Assembly (NCBI RefSeq): GCF_900109575.1
Contig: NZ_FOAF01000001.1
Span: forward strand, 1,397,662 to 1,461,661
Direction of reading: 5' to 3'
DNA length: 64,000 bases
Source: Olivibacter domesticus
GTDB lineage: Bacteria > Bacteroidota > Bacteroidia > Sphingobacteriales > Sphingobacteriaceae
The notes beneath the pieces were generated by a model that saw nothing but the letters and a program-made list of their open reading frames with translations, had not been told where the DNA came from and ran no database searches. Below are positions 1 through 9,703 of this stretch, piece by piece; within the stretch, counting starts at the first letter, position 1; each line of letters opens with the position of its first letter. The position numbers and the translations under genes are program-made.

Positions 1-1238
1 TCGTACACATAATTACCCATTTCATCTTGGTATTTTCCATAAGGACTTTGTTTAATGGCGTGTTCGATATTCGGTGTAACGCCACCATCCTCTCTTTGAA
101 CAAACTGCACGCCAATGCCTGTAGTTAGCCAGTCATTGAAAGTTTGGTCGATATTGGTAGAAAGATTATAACGTGTCAGCTTTGAATTATAAACCACACC
201 CTCCTGGCTGAGATAAGCCGCTGCCGCCATGTACTTCGTTTTCTCCGTTCCACCTGATATACTGAGTTGATGATCCGTCGTGAGCGCCTTTCGGAAAATG
301 TAATCTTGCCAGTCGTGGGTAATGCCCTTGATGTAATTCTCGCGTTCAGTAAGACTGATAATATTCCCCGCTACCGGGTCTAGCAGTTCTCCTGTATAAC
401 CTTCCTTTAAACGGCCGATATCTTGTTGCAGACGTATATATTCATCGGGGCCCATTACGTCAATCCGTTGCATAGGTTCAGCAACGCCAAGCTGTCCCCT
501 ATAAGCCACCTGAGGTTTGCCTTCCATTCCCCTTTTGGTTTGAACAAGTATGACCCCATTGGAGCCACGCGACCCGTAGATTGCGACCGCAGACGCATCT
601 TTCAATACGGTAAGATTCTCTATATTATTGGGATCCAGATCTGTTAGAGATCCACTATAAGGAATACCATCTAAAACAATTAAAGGCGAATTACTCGCTG
701 ATAGGGAATTTTCTCCGCGGATGAGCAGCGTTTGGTCTTGCCCTGGAGCAGCATTTGTTGTAGTAATACTAAATCCGGCAACCTGCCCCACCAGTCGGTC
801 CATTAAATTGTTGGTCGAAACCATCTCCAGCTGTTCTTTGCCAACCACCGATAAACCACCCGTCACATCCTTTTTCTTCATACTACCGTAGCCAACCACT
901 ACCACTTCGTTGAGCTGTTGCTCTCCTGCCATGCTAATATTCATCACGCCGGATGGATTTACTGCCAACTCCTGACTAATATAGCCTACATAAGAAAATA
1001 CCAGAGAGGAAGATGGAGAAGCCTGCAACATATATTGTCCGTTCGCATCGGTTATCGTACCTGTACGCTGATCTTTTACACGAACGGAAACACCTATCAG
1101 TGCTTCTCCTTGCTCATCAATAACTTTTCCAGTAACTCTAATAAGCTGTTGCTGCGAATAAATGGGTGTGATAGATAGTAAGAGGAGGGCAAGCACCATC
1201 CAATAGCCCCTCAGCCTTATGTGATTTTTTTTTATCAT
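1..1238 (-). CDS. SusC-like TonB-dependent outer membrane receptor (partial)
   Basis: This is the N-terminal part of a SusC/RagA glycan receptor; the rest lies beyond the left edge. The frame is open from the ATG at 1238 to base 1 (412 whole codons). It starts with a basic, hydrophobic signal peptide ending near YSQQ. A carboxypeptidase-like beta-sandwich domain follows (about residues 35-105, with the typical GVSVRVK and TDANGQY pieces). Then comes the hallmark junction NEVVVVGYGSMKKKDVTGG and a plug domain with the usual LKDASAVAIYGSRGSNGVI block. SusC proteins import oligosaccharides through the outer membrane with a SusD lid lipoprotein, presumably encoded beyond the edge. The hybrid two-component regulator lies upstream on the same strand, as in many polysaccharide utilisation loci. 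The family is clear; the substrate cannot be read from the sequence. Confidence 0.95.
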   Translation of the reverse strand, partial: MIKKNHIRLRGYWMVLALLLLSITPIYSQQQLIRVTGKVIDEQGEALIGVSVRVKDQRTGTITDANGQYMLQASPSSSLVFSYVGYISQELAVNPSGVMNISMAGEQQLNEVVVVGYGSMKKKDVTGGLSVVGKEQLEMVSTNNLMDRLVGQVAGFSITTTNAAPGQDQTLLIRGENSLSASNSPLIVLDGIPYSGSLTDLDPNNIENLTVLKDASAVAIYGSRGSNGVILVQTKRGMEGKPQVAYRGQLGVAEPMQRIDVMGPDEYIRLQQDIGRLKEGYTGELLDPVAGNIISLTERENYIKGITHDWQDYIFRKALTTDHQLSISGGTEKTKYMAAAAYLSQEGVVYNSKLTRYNLSTNIDQTFNDWLTTGIGVQFVQREDGGVTPNIEHAIKQSPYGKYQDEMGNYVY

Positions 1239-1732
1239 ATAAATTTAGATTTAGATAAGGTTAACGTTAAAAAAAATTTAATCCTACCATCCTATTGTAG
1301 TTAGGCTTGGAAGACAGTCCGTTTTAATTTGGATATCGTTTTTATTTTCTATAGGCAATTGTATTTAAAGGTTACTTTTCTTTTACTACCGATGCTTATT
1401 GTAGGTCCGAAGATTTTAATTGGTCTTGCTCTTGGTCTGCAAAACTAGGCGAACAATACGATGAGGACGGTATTGATTTGTACAGAAATGGTTCTATTTT
1501 GTACAGAGAGAGAATTTTCAGGGAGTATCCTGAGTTAAATGGTTGAGTGGAGAATTATTCATTCGTGTCCACTTAAAAGGTATTCCCCGAAAGAATCGGG
1601 ACGGGCATGAGTTCGCTACGCTCCGTTACTCAATTAGCCAATTTGTTAATTGATCAAAGTGAACTTACAACTAGGAACACGCAACTCACAACTAATAACC
1701 AACAACGAGTAACTAGTAACTAACAACCAAAC
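1239..1732. other. Intergenic region upstream of the partial susC
   Basis: About 490 bases separate the stop of the hybrid regulator from the start of susC, so it should hold the susC promoter on the minus strand. I could not place a clean TAnnTTTG box. The plus strand has a startless open frame at 1355-1546 (63 codons, ending YPELNG) that reads like protein but has no ATG. It may be a gene relic or chance. Near 1694-1728 lies an AAC-rich repeat that recurs at 42.3 kb. Confidence 0.5.
1694..1728. repeat. AAC-rich dispersed intergenic repeat, copy 1
   Basis: This is a low-complexity stretch built from AATAACC, AACAAC, TAACTA and CTAACAACC units, just after the regulator stop codon. A closely similar arrangement, AATAACGAACAAC then CTAACAACC, occurs at 42277-42309 after the fucose operon. 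Both copies lie in intergenic space. Its role is unknown; it may be a degenerate dispersed repeat. Confidence 0.4.
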
Positions 1733-4700
1733 CTACTTTTTCCGAAATTCTGTAGGCGTTAGCTCAAATTGCTTTTTAAAGCAGATACTGAAATGCTTAG
1801 GATTACTAAATCCGATTAGGTAGGAAATTTCCGATATGGTCAGATCCGATTCTGCTAATAATTGCGCACCTCGTTTTAGCCGGATATCCATAATAAATTC
1901 TTTGATCGACATCCCGAGTATGTCGTTAATCTTTTGATATAAGAGCGTGCGCCCAATCCCCATATCAGACACAAAAGATTCCACGTTATAATCAATATTG
2001 TCCATATTTCTTTCGATGTGTTCCATTGCTCTTCTCAACAAATCCTCATCGGTAGAAGAAATCGTAATTTTAGCAGGTTCGGCAATGTATTTTTTACTGT
2101 ACGATTTTTTCAGCTCATCTTGATTTTTTATTAGATTTTCTATTTGTTTGAGTAGAAAATCCATATCAAAGGGTTTATCGATAAACACATTCGCTCCACT
2201 TTCCAGTGCTTTGATCTTATTTTCCGTATACCTCCCCAATCCCGAAAGCACCAGGATTGGAATATGACTCGTCTTGATATTGGATCGTAGTTTTCGACAG
2301 ACATCAAACCCATCGGCCTGGGGCATCATTAAATCAGTAATCACCATTTGTGGAAAGATCTTTTCTGCCTTCGCGATTCCCTCATTTCCATTGCAGGCCG
2401 CATATACGTTATAATACTCCGATAATCGTTGTTCTATATAAGACCTCAGGCTCGGATCATCTTCGATAAGAACAATGCTGGAAGCTTTACGTCTTTGCTT
2501 GTCGCCGAAATGCATTTCTTCCGATTCAGCCAACATATTGTCTATCTCCGCTATTGTATATTCGTAAGAGCTAACTGGTGTAACTGCTTTCACAACGGTT
2601 GAAACAAGAGGTAAAACTACCGTAAAAGTAACCTCCGAATTCCCTGAATATAAAGTAACTTTTCCTGCCAAATAACTAACCAATTCTTTAACAATGGCCA
2701 AGCCTAATCCCGTACTTTTTTCAAAAGCGAGCTTACCCGTGGTTAATCGGTTGAAAGATTCAAATATGACTTCTTTTTTATCATCCGGAATCGTTGTGCC
2801 TGTATTCGTGACCGCAATTGATATATAGTCGCTCCCCATATCGGTTGTTAACCCTAGCGTTGCCAGCTCCTCTTCCTTGGTTCTGCTAATTTTTACCCCT
2901 ACAAATCCATTTTCAGTTGTGTATTTTATAGCATTAGAAAACAAATTCGTGCATATTTTTTCGATTACATCGTGATCGAATTTGGTATAAAAACTCTCCA
3001 TTTCCGATTTGAAAGCTGTTTCGATTCCCTTCTTGTTGGCATAAAGTTCAAATAAAGAAAAAATATCCCTGATGTATTGAATCATATCGCCGAGCTGTTG
3101 AATAACCGTTATTTTTTGACTTTCTATTTCTCTGAAATGCAGTAATTGACTAATCATTCGTTGAATACGATTTACGTTCTTTTCGATAAGCTGTACATAG
3201 GCATTTACTGATCGATTTTCAGGCAAGGTTTCCTTAAGTTGTTTCAAGGGATCGACCACTAAGGTAAGTGGTGTTTTCAGATCATGTGAAATATTGGTAA
3301 AGAAGTTAATACGCGCTTGCGTCAGTTCTTTCATATTTTGTTCTTTTAATTGCTCCATCTCAAGCTGATGCTTAAATATCTTTTTATTGGTAAAATACCT
3401 CAAGATAAAATAGAGGATAAACAATAAGAGCGCACTATAGAACACATAAGCCCAAATAGACAAGAATGGAGAAGGTTTTATCTGGAAATACAAAGCAGCA
3501 ATATCATTGCCCCACAAGCCATCGTTATTCGCTGCTTTTATTTGAAAAATGTAGGTTCCGGAAGGTAAATTAAAAAACTGTACCGATTTCTGCCCTTGCG
3601 GTAAAAGGTACCATTTATCCGAAAGGCCAAGCATTCTGTAAGCATAGTGGTTTTTTTCGGCTTGCAGATAACTGTTTGCCGAAACCCGTATTTCTATATT
3701 AGCCTGCTTATGAGAAAGTATGATTTTGTCATCCTTATTGCTCGAATAAGACAGAGTGGAGATGTCTCGTTTTAGTATGGCATTTTTATCTCCGGGGACT
3801 ATTTTTTGATTATTGATGAGTAACTCCGCAAAAAAGACTTTCGGTTTTTGATTGTTTTTTTTGATCTTACTGGGTGTGAACATAATGAATCCATTGGTTC
3901 CACCAAACAGCATTTCGCCTTTTGAGGTTTTAAAACAGGATCGCGTATAAAACGTACCGCAAAGACTCGTAATGTCGAGCGGAAATTTGTTGATGCGTTG
4001 ACTTTCCTGCTCGTAATAATATAAACCATCATTGGTACTGAACCAAACATTTTTTGTATAGGTATCTTCCAATATTCCGAAAACAGTTTTTCCCAATAAA
4101 CCCTCTTTTTCGCCAAGATTAACATAGGCTCCATCTTTACTCAATCGGTTAACACCTCCGCCTCGTGTTCCCAACCAAATAGTTGAATCAGCTGCCATAT
4201 AATAGGAACAAAGGTTATTCGCCGCATAAGGAACGTCTGCTATATAATCATGTTTTATGATGCGTCGAGTATGTACGTTCATCCTATACAATCCAGTGTG
4301 GGTTATTAGCCATAGATAGTCCCCCTTATCACGAAATAGCGTTTCAATCCGCATGCTAATAATCTTCCCCTTTGCATCAATCGGCGAAACTATTTCCGTT
4401 TTTCCACTCCTTATATTCTTATATAGCAATTTCGCATCAGGATCTGTCATCCAAATACCCGAGTCGCCTTCCATTTCGAAGTCGTAGACGTTAAGGGTAT
4501 GTATACTTTTTGGATCATTAGCCGGCAATTCAACAAAACGTTGCTGTGTGTTGTCGAATCGCGCCACGCCTCCATTAAAGGCTGAGGTCTGCAAAACTTT
4601 ATTACTTTTGGTATAGTGTAAACTTTTTATCATGTTGGACCGTATACCACTTTTATTTTCCTGCGTGTAATACGAAAAATGATCCGTCTTTCTGTTCCAA

Positions 4701-5782
4701 TAATTTACCCCGCCCCCTTCAGTACCAATCCATAAATTCCCCTGATCATCTTCCTCAAAGCAACTAACGATCGGATGGTTTAAGCCCCCCGGGGTAGGTT
4801 TGAAATAGTTTACATCATTATCAAAAAAAGTCATATACGCCAGTTTCCCGCCATACATACCTATCCATACCCCGCCATCAGGGTCGGGATAAATCGACCA
4901 TACAGAATTACTGGGCAGCGAATAAGGGTAATGAAGATTAGATCGAAGCAAACGCGTTTTGTTATCCAATGGATCCACAAGGAAGAGACCGGATTGCGTC
5001 GCTACCCATATCATGTTTTCAGCATCAACATAGAGACCTTTTGCCGTAGCAGACTTTCTGTCTCCGAAAGAAAGGGCATTGTGCATAACGATGTGCCCTT
5101 CCTGATCACATTCAAATAATCCGTTGCTTTGTGTGAGTATATACCTTGATTGCTGATGCTCGATCAAATCCTTTATTACATAATCCTCGTTTCCGAGATC
5201 AGTAAATAAATGGTATTGCTTGGTTTCTTTATTTACGCGATATACTTTTCCTTTTGAAGCAACATAGAGCTGCTTCTTAGTACTTATTAAGGCAGATATA
5301 GGGAGCTTTGATAAAAGCGGATAATCATTTACTACTGATAAATGATCGGGATCAAATGATTCGATTTTATTATTTCTGACCAACCAAATAGCCCCATCTT
5401 TATCTACCGTCATTGTACCGATATTTCCTTCCAAAATTCGTTCAAACTTTTGGGTTTGATAATCGAAACGCAGTAGTCCGTGATTCGTAGCAACATATAA
5501 TCTTTTGGCCTTATCTGTAATCACTTGCCCGTAGGTCCAGTATGAGCTCGGTGAATAGCTTGTCACTAGGTCATTCATCTGTATAAATGAATTACCATTA
5601 TAGACAAAAACGGCATCATATCCGCTAAACCATATTCTACCGATGCTGTCTTTTGTAATGCTATGTATACCGCCATAATAAGCGGTTTCCGGCATAGAAT
5701 GAAATCGGTAATCCGAAATATTGATGGCAAAACTTAGCCACGGGAGTAAAATAAAGAGTAGAACTATAAATGGAGATTTCAT
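1733..5782 (-). CDS. Hybrid two-component system sensor/regulator (HTCS)
   Basis: One polypeptide combines a periplasmic sensor, a histidine kinase, a receiver and an AraC DNA-binding domain, the usual regulator of Bacteroidota glycan loci. The order is: signal peptide (MKSPFIVLLFILLPWLSFA); repeated beta-propeller blades with WIGTEGGG and WLGTRGGG pieces; a Y_Y_Y domain; a membrane span near residues 775-797; HisKA with the phospho-accepting His near 833 (NISHDLKTPL); an ATPase domain with the GLGLAIVKELV G-box; a receiver with Asp near 1150 (VITDLMMPQADG); and a C-terminal AraC helix-turn-helix (ISEISYLIGFSNPKHFS). An upstream TTG at 5833 would add 17 residues, but the ATG at 5782 directly precedes a good signal peptide. 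The likely targets are the susC downstream and the divergent sulfatase. The ligand is probably an oligosaccharide released from the target glycan. Confidence 0.95.
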   Translation of the reverse strand: MKSPFIVLLFILLPWLSFAINISDYRFHSMPETAYYGGIHSITKDSIGRIWFSGYDAVFVYNGNSFIQMNDLVTSYSPSSYWTYGQVITDKAKRLYVATNHGLLRFDYQTQKFERILEGNIGTMTVDKDGAIWLVRNNKIESFDPDHLSVVNDYPLLSKLPISALISTKKQLYVASKGKVYRVNKETKQYHLFTDLGNEDYVIKDLIEHQQSRYILTQSNGLFECDQEGHIVMHNALSFGDRKSATAKGLYVDAENMIWVATQSGLFLVDPLDNKTRLLRSNLHYPYSLPSNSVWSIYPDPDGGVWIGMYGGKLAYMTFFDNDVNYFKPTPGGLNHPIVSCFEEDDQGNLWIGTEGGGVNYWNRKTDHFSYYTQENKSGIRSNMIKSLHYTKSNKVLQTSAFNGGVARFDNTQQRFVELPANDPKSIHTLNVYDFEMEGDSGIWMTDPDAKLLYKNIRSGKTEIVSPIDAKGKIISMRIETLFRDKGDYLWLITHTGLYRMNVHTRRIIKHDYIADVPYAANNLCSYYMAADSTIWLGTRGGGVNRLSKDGAYVNLGEKEGLLGKTVFGILEDTYTKNVWFSTNDGLYYYEQESQRINKFPLDITSLCGTFYTRSCFKTSKGEMLFGGTNGFIMFTPSKIKKNNQKPKVFFAELLINNQKIVPGDKNAILKRDISTLSYSSNKDDKIILSHKQANIEIRVSANSYLQAEKNHYAYRMLGLSDKWYLLPQGQKSVQFFNLPSGTYIFQIKAANNDGLWGNDIAALYFQIKPSPFLSIWAYVFYSALLLFILYFILRYFTNKKIFKHQLEMEQLKEQNMKELTQARINFFTNISHDLKTPLTLVVDPLKQLKETLPENRSVNAYVQLIEKNVNRIQRMISQLLHFREIESQKITVIQQLGDMIQYIRDIFSLFELYANKKGIETAFKSEMESFYTKFDHDVIEKICTNLFSNAIKYTTENGFVGVKISRTKEEELATLGLTTDMGSDYISIAVTNTGTTIPDDKKEVIFESFNRLTTGKLAFEKSTGLGLAIVKELVSYLAGKVTLYSGNSEVTFTVVLPLVSTVVKAVTPVSSYEYTIAEIDNMLAESEEMHFGDKQRRKASSIVLIEDDPSLRSYIEQRLSEYYNVYAACNGNEGIAKAEKIFPQMVITDLMMPQADGFDVCRKLRSNIKTSHIPILVLSGLGRYTENKIKALESGANVFIDKPFDMDFLLKQIENLIKNQDELKKSYSKKYIAEPAKITISSTDEDLLRRAMEHIERNMDNIDYNVESFVSDMGIGRTLLYQKINDILGMSIKEFIMDIRLKRGAQLLAESDLTISEISYLIGFSNPKHFSICFKKQFELTPTEFRKK

Positions 5783-5871
5783 TAATGAAAAAATTAGGTT
5801 TATTTTAGCGAATGCAGTGAATACGCAAAGCAAAGATATAAATATCGGTGTAAAACATTTAATCTCTTACA

Positions 5872-7302
5872 ATGATGTATCCAGTTAGACTACTTTTATT
5901 CACATTCTATTTCTGTATCCCTCCGTACGCTTTTGGGCAGGTGAAACAGAATAAAAAGCCAAATATTTTGCTAATAATTGCGGACGATCTTTCCAAGACA
6001 TTACCCCTTTATGGCGACAGCACCATTACCACGCCTGGTATGGATGGTGTAGCCAAAAACGGAGTAGTATTTGACCATGCGTACTGTTCGGCCGCATCAT
6101 GTACTCCCTCAAGGGCAAGCATTTTAACCGGCAAGTACCCTCACCAACTGGCGGAAGGGGGTAACCTACATGGCACTTTACCTCTGGTATACGAAAATTA
6201 CACCTATATTTTAGCTAAAAATGGGTATCGCGTGGGTTTGCAGGGAAAGGGATGGGGACCCGGGAATTTTACTGCAGGGGGCTATAAAAATAATCCTGCT
6301 GGACAATCCTATCCAAGTTTTGAAAATTTTCTGCAAAATCAGCCTGAAGATACTCCTTTCTGTTTCTGGATTGGCAGCAACGACCCACATAGGCCTTATA
6401 AGCCCTTGCTCAAAGATAGTCTAGGTATTGATTCGCTGAAAGTAAAGGTGCCTGTTTGGCTGCCGAATGATGCGCTAGTGCATCATGATCTGCTGGACTA
6501 CTACGCTGAATCAAAGCGTTTTGACCAAACAGTTGAAAGGGCGATAGCGCTACTCAAGAAAAAAGGAATTTATGACCAAACACTGATTATCATCACCAGT
6601 GATCATGGGATGCCTTTTCCGCGCGTCAAAGCAAATGCCTACGATATGAGCACCAGTGTTCCGCTTATAATACGATGGGATGAACATTTCATGAAGGGAA
6701 AACGGATCAAAGAACTGGTCAGTCTAGTAGATCTGGCCCCAACGTTTCTCTCGGCAGCCGGTATAGATGTGCCCAAGTCAATGGTTGGAAAATCTTTATT
6801 GGGACTGCTTACATCTGGTAAAAGTAACCACGAGCGTACAGAAGTTTTTACCGAGCGGGAAAGGCACGCTTATGTTCGAGCGGGCAACCTGAGCTATCCG
6901 ATGCGGGCAATCAGAACCAACCGTTTCTTGTACATCAATAACCTACGCCCCGAACGTTGGCCGGCAGGAGATCCAGAGAACCCCGAGACGAACAGGTTCT
7001 TTGGAGATATTGACAATGGACCAACGAAGCAACTTTTGCTGGAACATCAAAACGATCCAAATTATAGAAATTTCTGGTTGTGGAGTTTGGACAAACGGCC
7101 TGCCGAAGAACTATATGATCTGGAAACCGATCCGAACCAGTTGAAAAATCTGGCAAATGACCCCTCCTACAATAAGGTTCGGCGTGAATTGGCAACGCGT
7201 CTAATTAAATGGAGGAGCAGCACAAACGACCCTGTGACTGAAACCGCAGAACCTTTTGATAGCTATCCTTACTATGGAGGAAAAATTAAAGGTTTGAAAT
7301 AA
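5872..7302 (+). CDS. Family S1 sulfatase, heparan N-sulfatase (SGSH)-like
   Basis: This is an exported sulfatase of the alkaline phosphatase superfamily, predicted to remove sulfate from a glycan in the periplasm. A signal peptide covers about residues 1-22 (ends YAFGQ). The metal-binding ADD is at 38-39, and the CTPSR motif (Cys77) is where formylglycine is made. The second half holds SNDPHRPYK and TSDHGMPFPR, which carry further metal and substrate residues. The layout, including the short chain and the DPHRPY block, resembles the N-sulfoglucosamine sulfohydrolase group rather than arylsulfatase A. The gene is divergent from the hybrid regulator across 89 bases, which suggests shared control. 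No sulfatase-maturating enzyme is in the window, so activation must rely on one elsewhere. The family is certain; the exact sulfate ester or sulfamide is not. Confidence 0.92.
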   Translation: MMYPVRLLLFTFYFCIPPYAFGQVKQNKKPNILLIIADDLSKTLPLYGDSTITTPGMDGVAKNGVVFDHAYCSAASCTPSRASILTGKYPHQLAEGGNLHGTLPLVYENYTYILAKNGYRVGLQGKGWGPGNFTAGGYKNNPAGQSYPSFENFLQNQPEDTPFCFWIGSNDPHRPYKPLLKDSLGIDSLKVKVPVWLPNDALVHHDLLDYYAESKRFDQTVERAIALLKKKGIYDQTLIIITSDHGMPFPRVKANAYDMSTSVPLIIRWDEHFMKGKRIKELVSLVDLAPTFLSAAGIDVPKSMVGKSLLGLLTSGKSNHERTEVFTERERHAYVRAGNLSYPMRAIRTNRFLYINNLRPERWPAGDPENPETNRFFGDIDNGPTKQLLLEHQNDPNYRNFWLWSLDKRPAEELYDLETDPNQLKNLANDPSYNKVRRELATRLIKWRSSTNDPVTETAEPFDSYPYYGGKIKGLK

Positions 7303-7336
7303 AAACGATTAAAATTTTACTATAATAAATAAGAAG

Positions 7337-7489
7337 GTGACATTAATATCAACTATATATGAACAGCTCGTCGAAATACCTAGTGGCTTAATTGATTTAC
7401 GAGACGATAGAAAAGGTCACAAATGGCGTGTTGAGATTAAAGCTTTTCTACTAGGAAAATTTCAGGTTACTCAAAAGTTGTCTAACTAG
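7337..7489 (+). pseudogene. Possible transposase N-terminal remnant
   Basis: In the 311-base gap after the sulfatase, a GTG-started frame encodes 50 residues and then stops. The segment around EIPSGLIDLRDDRKGHKW looks like the start of ISAs1/IS4-type transposases, which begin with a 'PDPR...HPL' block. No DDE core or terminal inverted repeats are visible, so if the match is real this is a stump. It could also be an unrelated small protein. The rest of the gap (7303-7336 and 7490-7613) shows nothing else; the promoter of the following SDR should lie there. Confidence 0.3.
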
Positions 7490-7613
7490 GCTAGGCCCAT
7501 CGCAGCAGCAGATTTAAATTTTCGGGAACAAAACAGGGTGTTGTCTGGTTATCAATTAAAGTGTTACGATTAGACGTAAACTCTTTTAAGTAATTCTTTA
7601 AAAATTTAAAACA

Positions 7614-8498
7614 ATGACACAATTTAAAAATCCTCATACAAAATACCCTGTTCCCCCCTTTCCAAAACAAGAACAAAAAGTTCCAGGTACGGAGGTCGAA
7701 ATGAAACCTAAAGCCGATCATGGCGAGGAAACTTATACCGGCACAGAAAAGTTAAAGGGTGCAAAAGCTATTATTACCGGTGCTGATTCTGGTATCGGAC
7801 GTGCTATCGCAATTGCCTACGCCCGGGAAGGAGCCGATGTGGTCATCAATTACGGTTATGATATAGAAGATGAAGATGCTGAAGAAACCGTTCATTGGAT
7901 TGAAAAGGAAGGCTGTAAAGCCATCCTTTCAAAAGGCGATCTGAGAAACGAAAATTATTGTAATGAGTTAATAGATATGGCGATCAAGGAATTCGGAACC
8001 ATCGATATACTGGTCAATAATGCGGCATATCAGATGGCTCATAAGTCGCTCGAAGAGATTACCTCTAAAGAATGGGATCGTACTTTTGAGACCAATATCA
8101 GAAGCATGTTTTATTTGAGTAAAGCCGTGGTACCTTACATGAAACCGGGAAGCTCTATCATTAATACGGCTTCGGTTGTTTCCTACAACCCCAATGCGGT
8201 ATTATTAGATTACGCAGCAACGAAAGGAGCGATCCAAAACTTTACAGCTAACCTAGCACAAGTATTGATGGATCAGGATAAGGGTATACGGGTCAATGCC
8301 GTTGCGCCCGGTCCGGTCTGGACGCCCTTAATTCCATCGACGATGCCCGAACCGGAAAACTTCGGAAAAGACAGCCCGATAAAACGTCCGGCACAGCCTG
8401 CTGAGATAGCACCCGCCTATGTCTTCCTAGCGTCGGAAGATAGCAGCTATATTGCGGGGGCAACGATTGCCATAACCGGCGGAAAAGTAGCTTTCTAA
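7614..8498 (+). CDS. SDR oxidoreductase, YghA / general stress protein 39 type
   Basis: This is a short-chain dehydrogenase with the N-terminal extension typical of the YghA/YhdF/YdaD stress group (proline- and lysine-rich opening, then EETYTGTEKLKG). The Rossmann motif TGADSGIG is at residues 55-62, NNAA at 135-138, and the catalytic Ser187, Tyr200 and Lys204 (LDYAATKGA) are all present. The C-terminus is a normal SDR ending (AGATIAITGGK). At 294 residues it matches the family. It probably reduces or oxidises aldehyde or sugar-type substrates with NAD(P) in the cytoplasm; the natural substrate is unknown for this group. It opens a run of stress and envelope genes. An alternative name is glucose/ribitol dehydrogenase, but I see no evidence for a specific polyol. 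Confidence 0.9.
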   Translation: MTQFKNPHTKYPVPPFPKQEQKVPGTEVEMKPKADHGEETYTGTEKLKGAKAIITGADSGIGRAIAIAYAREGADVVINYGYDIEDEDAEETVHWIEKEGCKAILSKGDLRNENYCNELIDMAIKEFGTIDILVNNAAYQMAHKSLEEITSKEWDRTFETNIRSMFYLSKAVVPYMKPGSSIINTASVVSYNPNAVLLDYAATKGAIQNFTANLAQVLMDQDKGIRVNAVAPGPVWTPLIPSTMPEPENFGKDSPIKRPAQPAEIAPAYVFLASEDSSYIAGATIAITGGKVAF

Positions 8499-8688
8499 GC
8501 TTAGTGCTAAACATATTTCGCACACTACGTAAACACCTCATCCATAAGTTTTATGTTATTCAAAGGGATCGATTGGCATAGGAAGTCCTATGTAAGCATG
8601 CGTTATAAGGTTTCTCTTATTTCATTTTAATGAAAAACACTTATTGTTGTGAAGTTATTGACAAAATATAAAAACACAATATTAGAGA

Positions 8689-9582
8689 ATGCTTACGAAT
8701 ACAAGGATACCGATTGGATATATTTTTAAAAAAATTCGCCTACAGATAGTGTACGTTATTATCATCGGGCTGATCGTGAAATCTATCACTATTTATTTTA
8801 TAGATTTGATTCCCCAAATGCCTATAGCCATACCCGCTTTCATTGGAACAGCTATTTCGGTCTTACTATCTTTTAATTTGAATCAATCGTACGATCGCTG
8901 GTGGGAAGCTCGAAAAATATGGGGTGCTATCGTGAATGACAGCAGGAGCTTAGTTCTTCAATTACAATCTTTTGTAAGCAAAGAAAAACAAACCACCATT
9001 AGGCAGATAGCGCTTAGACATGTTGCCTGGTGTTACAGTTTGGGCCAAAATCTACGGGGATTAGATCCGAAAGAAAATATAGAAGACCTGATCAATACGG
9101 AAGATATGCTTGAAATGGACGCCCATAGCAACAAGCCTCTGGCGCTGTTGCAAATGAACGCATTGCAAATTGCAGATCTGAAGAAAGATGGACATTTAAG
9201 CGAATTTTACCACGTTCAGTTGAATACTACTTTGGTCAAGTTCTCGGATACTATGGGGATGGCCGAACGTATAAAGAATACGGTATTTCCAGTTACTTAT
9301 CGGTTGTTTCTTCATTTCATGATTTACGTATTTGTCGTCACTTTATCCATCTCATTGGGAGAAATCGACAGTATATATGAAATTCCTTTACTAGTGGTTA
9401 TTTCAGGATGTTTTTTATTGCTCGAAAGAACGGCCGCCCATCTGCAAGATCCTTTCGACAATCGTCCGACCGATACACCGGTTACCGCTATTGCGAGAAC
9501 CATCCATATTAATACATGCAACCTTCTTAATGAAAGCAAGGTGCCTGCTCCTTTAGCTCCCAAATCGTTCTATGTGCTTTGA
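8689..9582 (+). CDS. Bestrophin family (UPF0187) membrane protein
   Basis: This 297-residue inner-membrane protein is of the bacterial bestrophin family, whose members form pentameric ion channels. Recognition rests on the early hydrophobic helices, the block LNQSYDRWWEARKIWGAIVN near residues 65-84, the conserved middle segment with LRHVAWCY, and the late DPFDNRPTDTPV block, all typical of YneE-type bestrophins. Length fits the family. The gap upstream is about 190 bases and the next gene is convergent, so it is probably transcribed alone. Ion selectivity cannot be predicted: bacterial members studied conduct cations, animal ones conduct anions. Confidence 0.9.
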   Translation: MLTNTRIPIGYIFKKIRLQIVYVIIIGLIVKSITIYFIDLIPQMPIAIPAFIGTAISVLLSFNLNQSYDRWWEARKIWGAIVNDSRSLVLQLQSFVSKEKQTTIRQIALRHVAWCYSLGQNLRGLDPKENIEDLINTEDMLEMDAHSNKPLALLQMNALQIADLKKDGHLSEFYHVQLNTTLVKFSDTMGMAERIKNTVFPVTYRLFLHFMIYVFVVTLSISLGEIDSIYEIPLLVVISGCFLLLERTAAHLQDPFDNRPTDTPVTAIARTIHINTCNLLNESKVPAPLAPKSFYVL

Positions 9583-9703
9583 TTGAATCCTTTGGTGGTA
9601 AAAGCAGTTTAATTTTCATCTGTTTATTTTTGTTTTTTTAATAGTCAGATGGAGCTTACCATGATTAAATAATCATTAAACACGCAGGGGAATGATTATT
9701 TAA

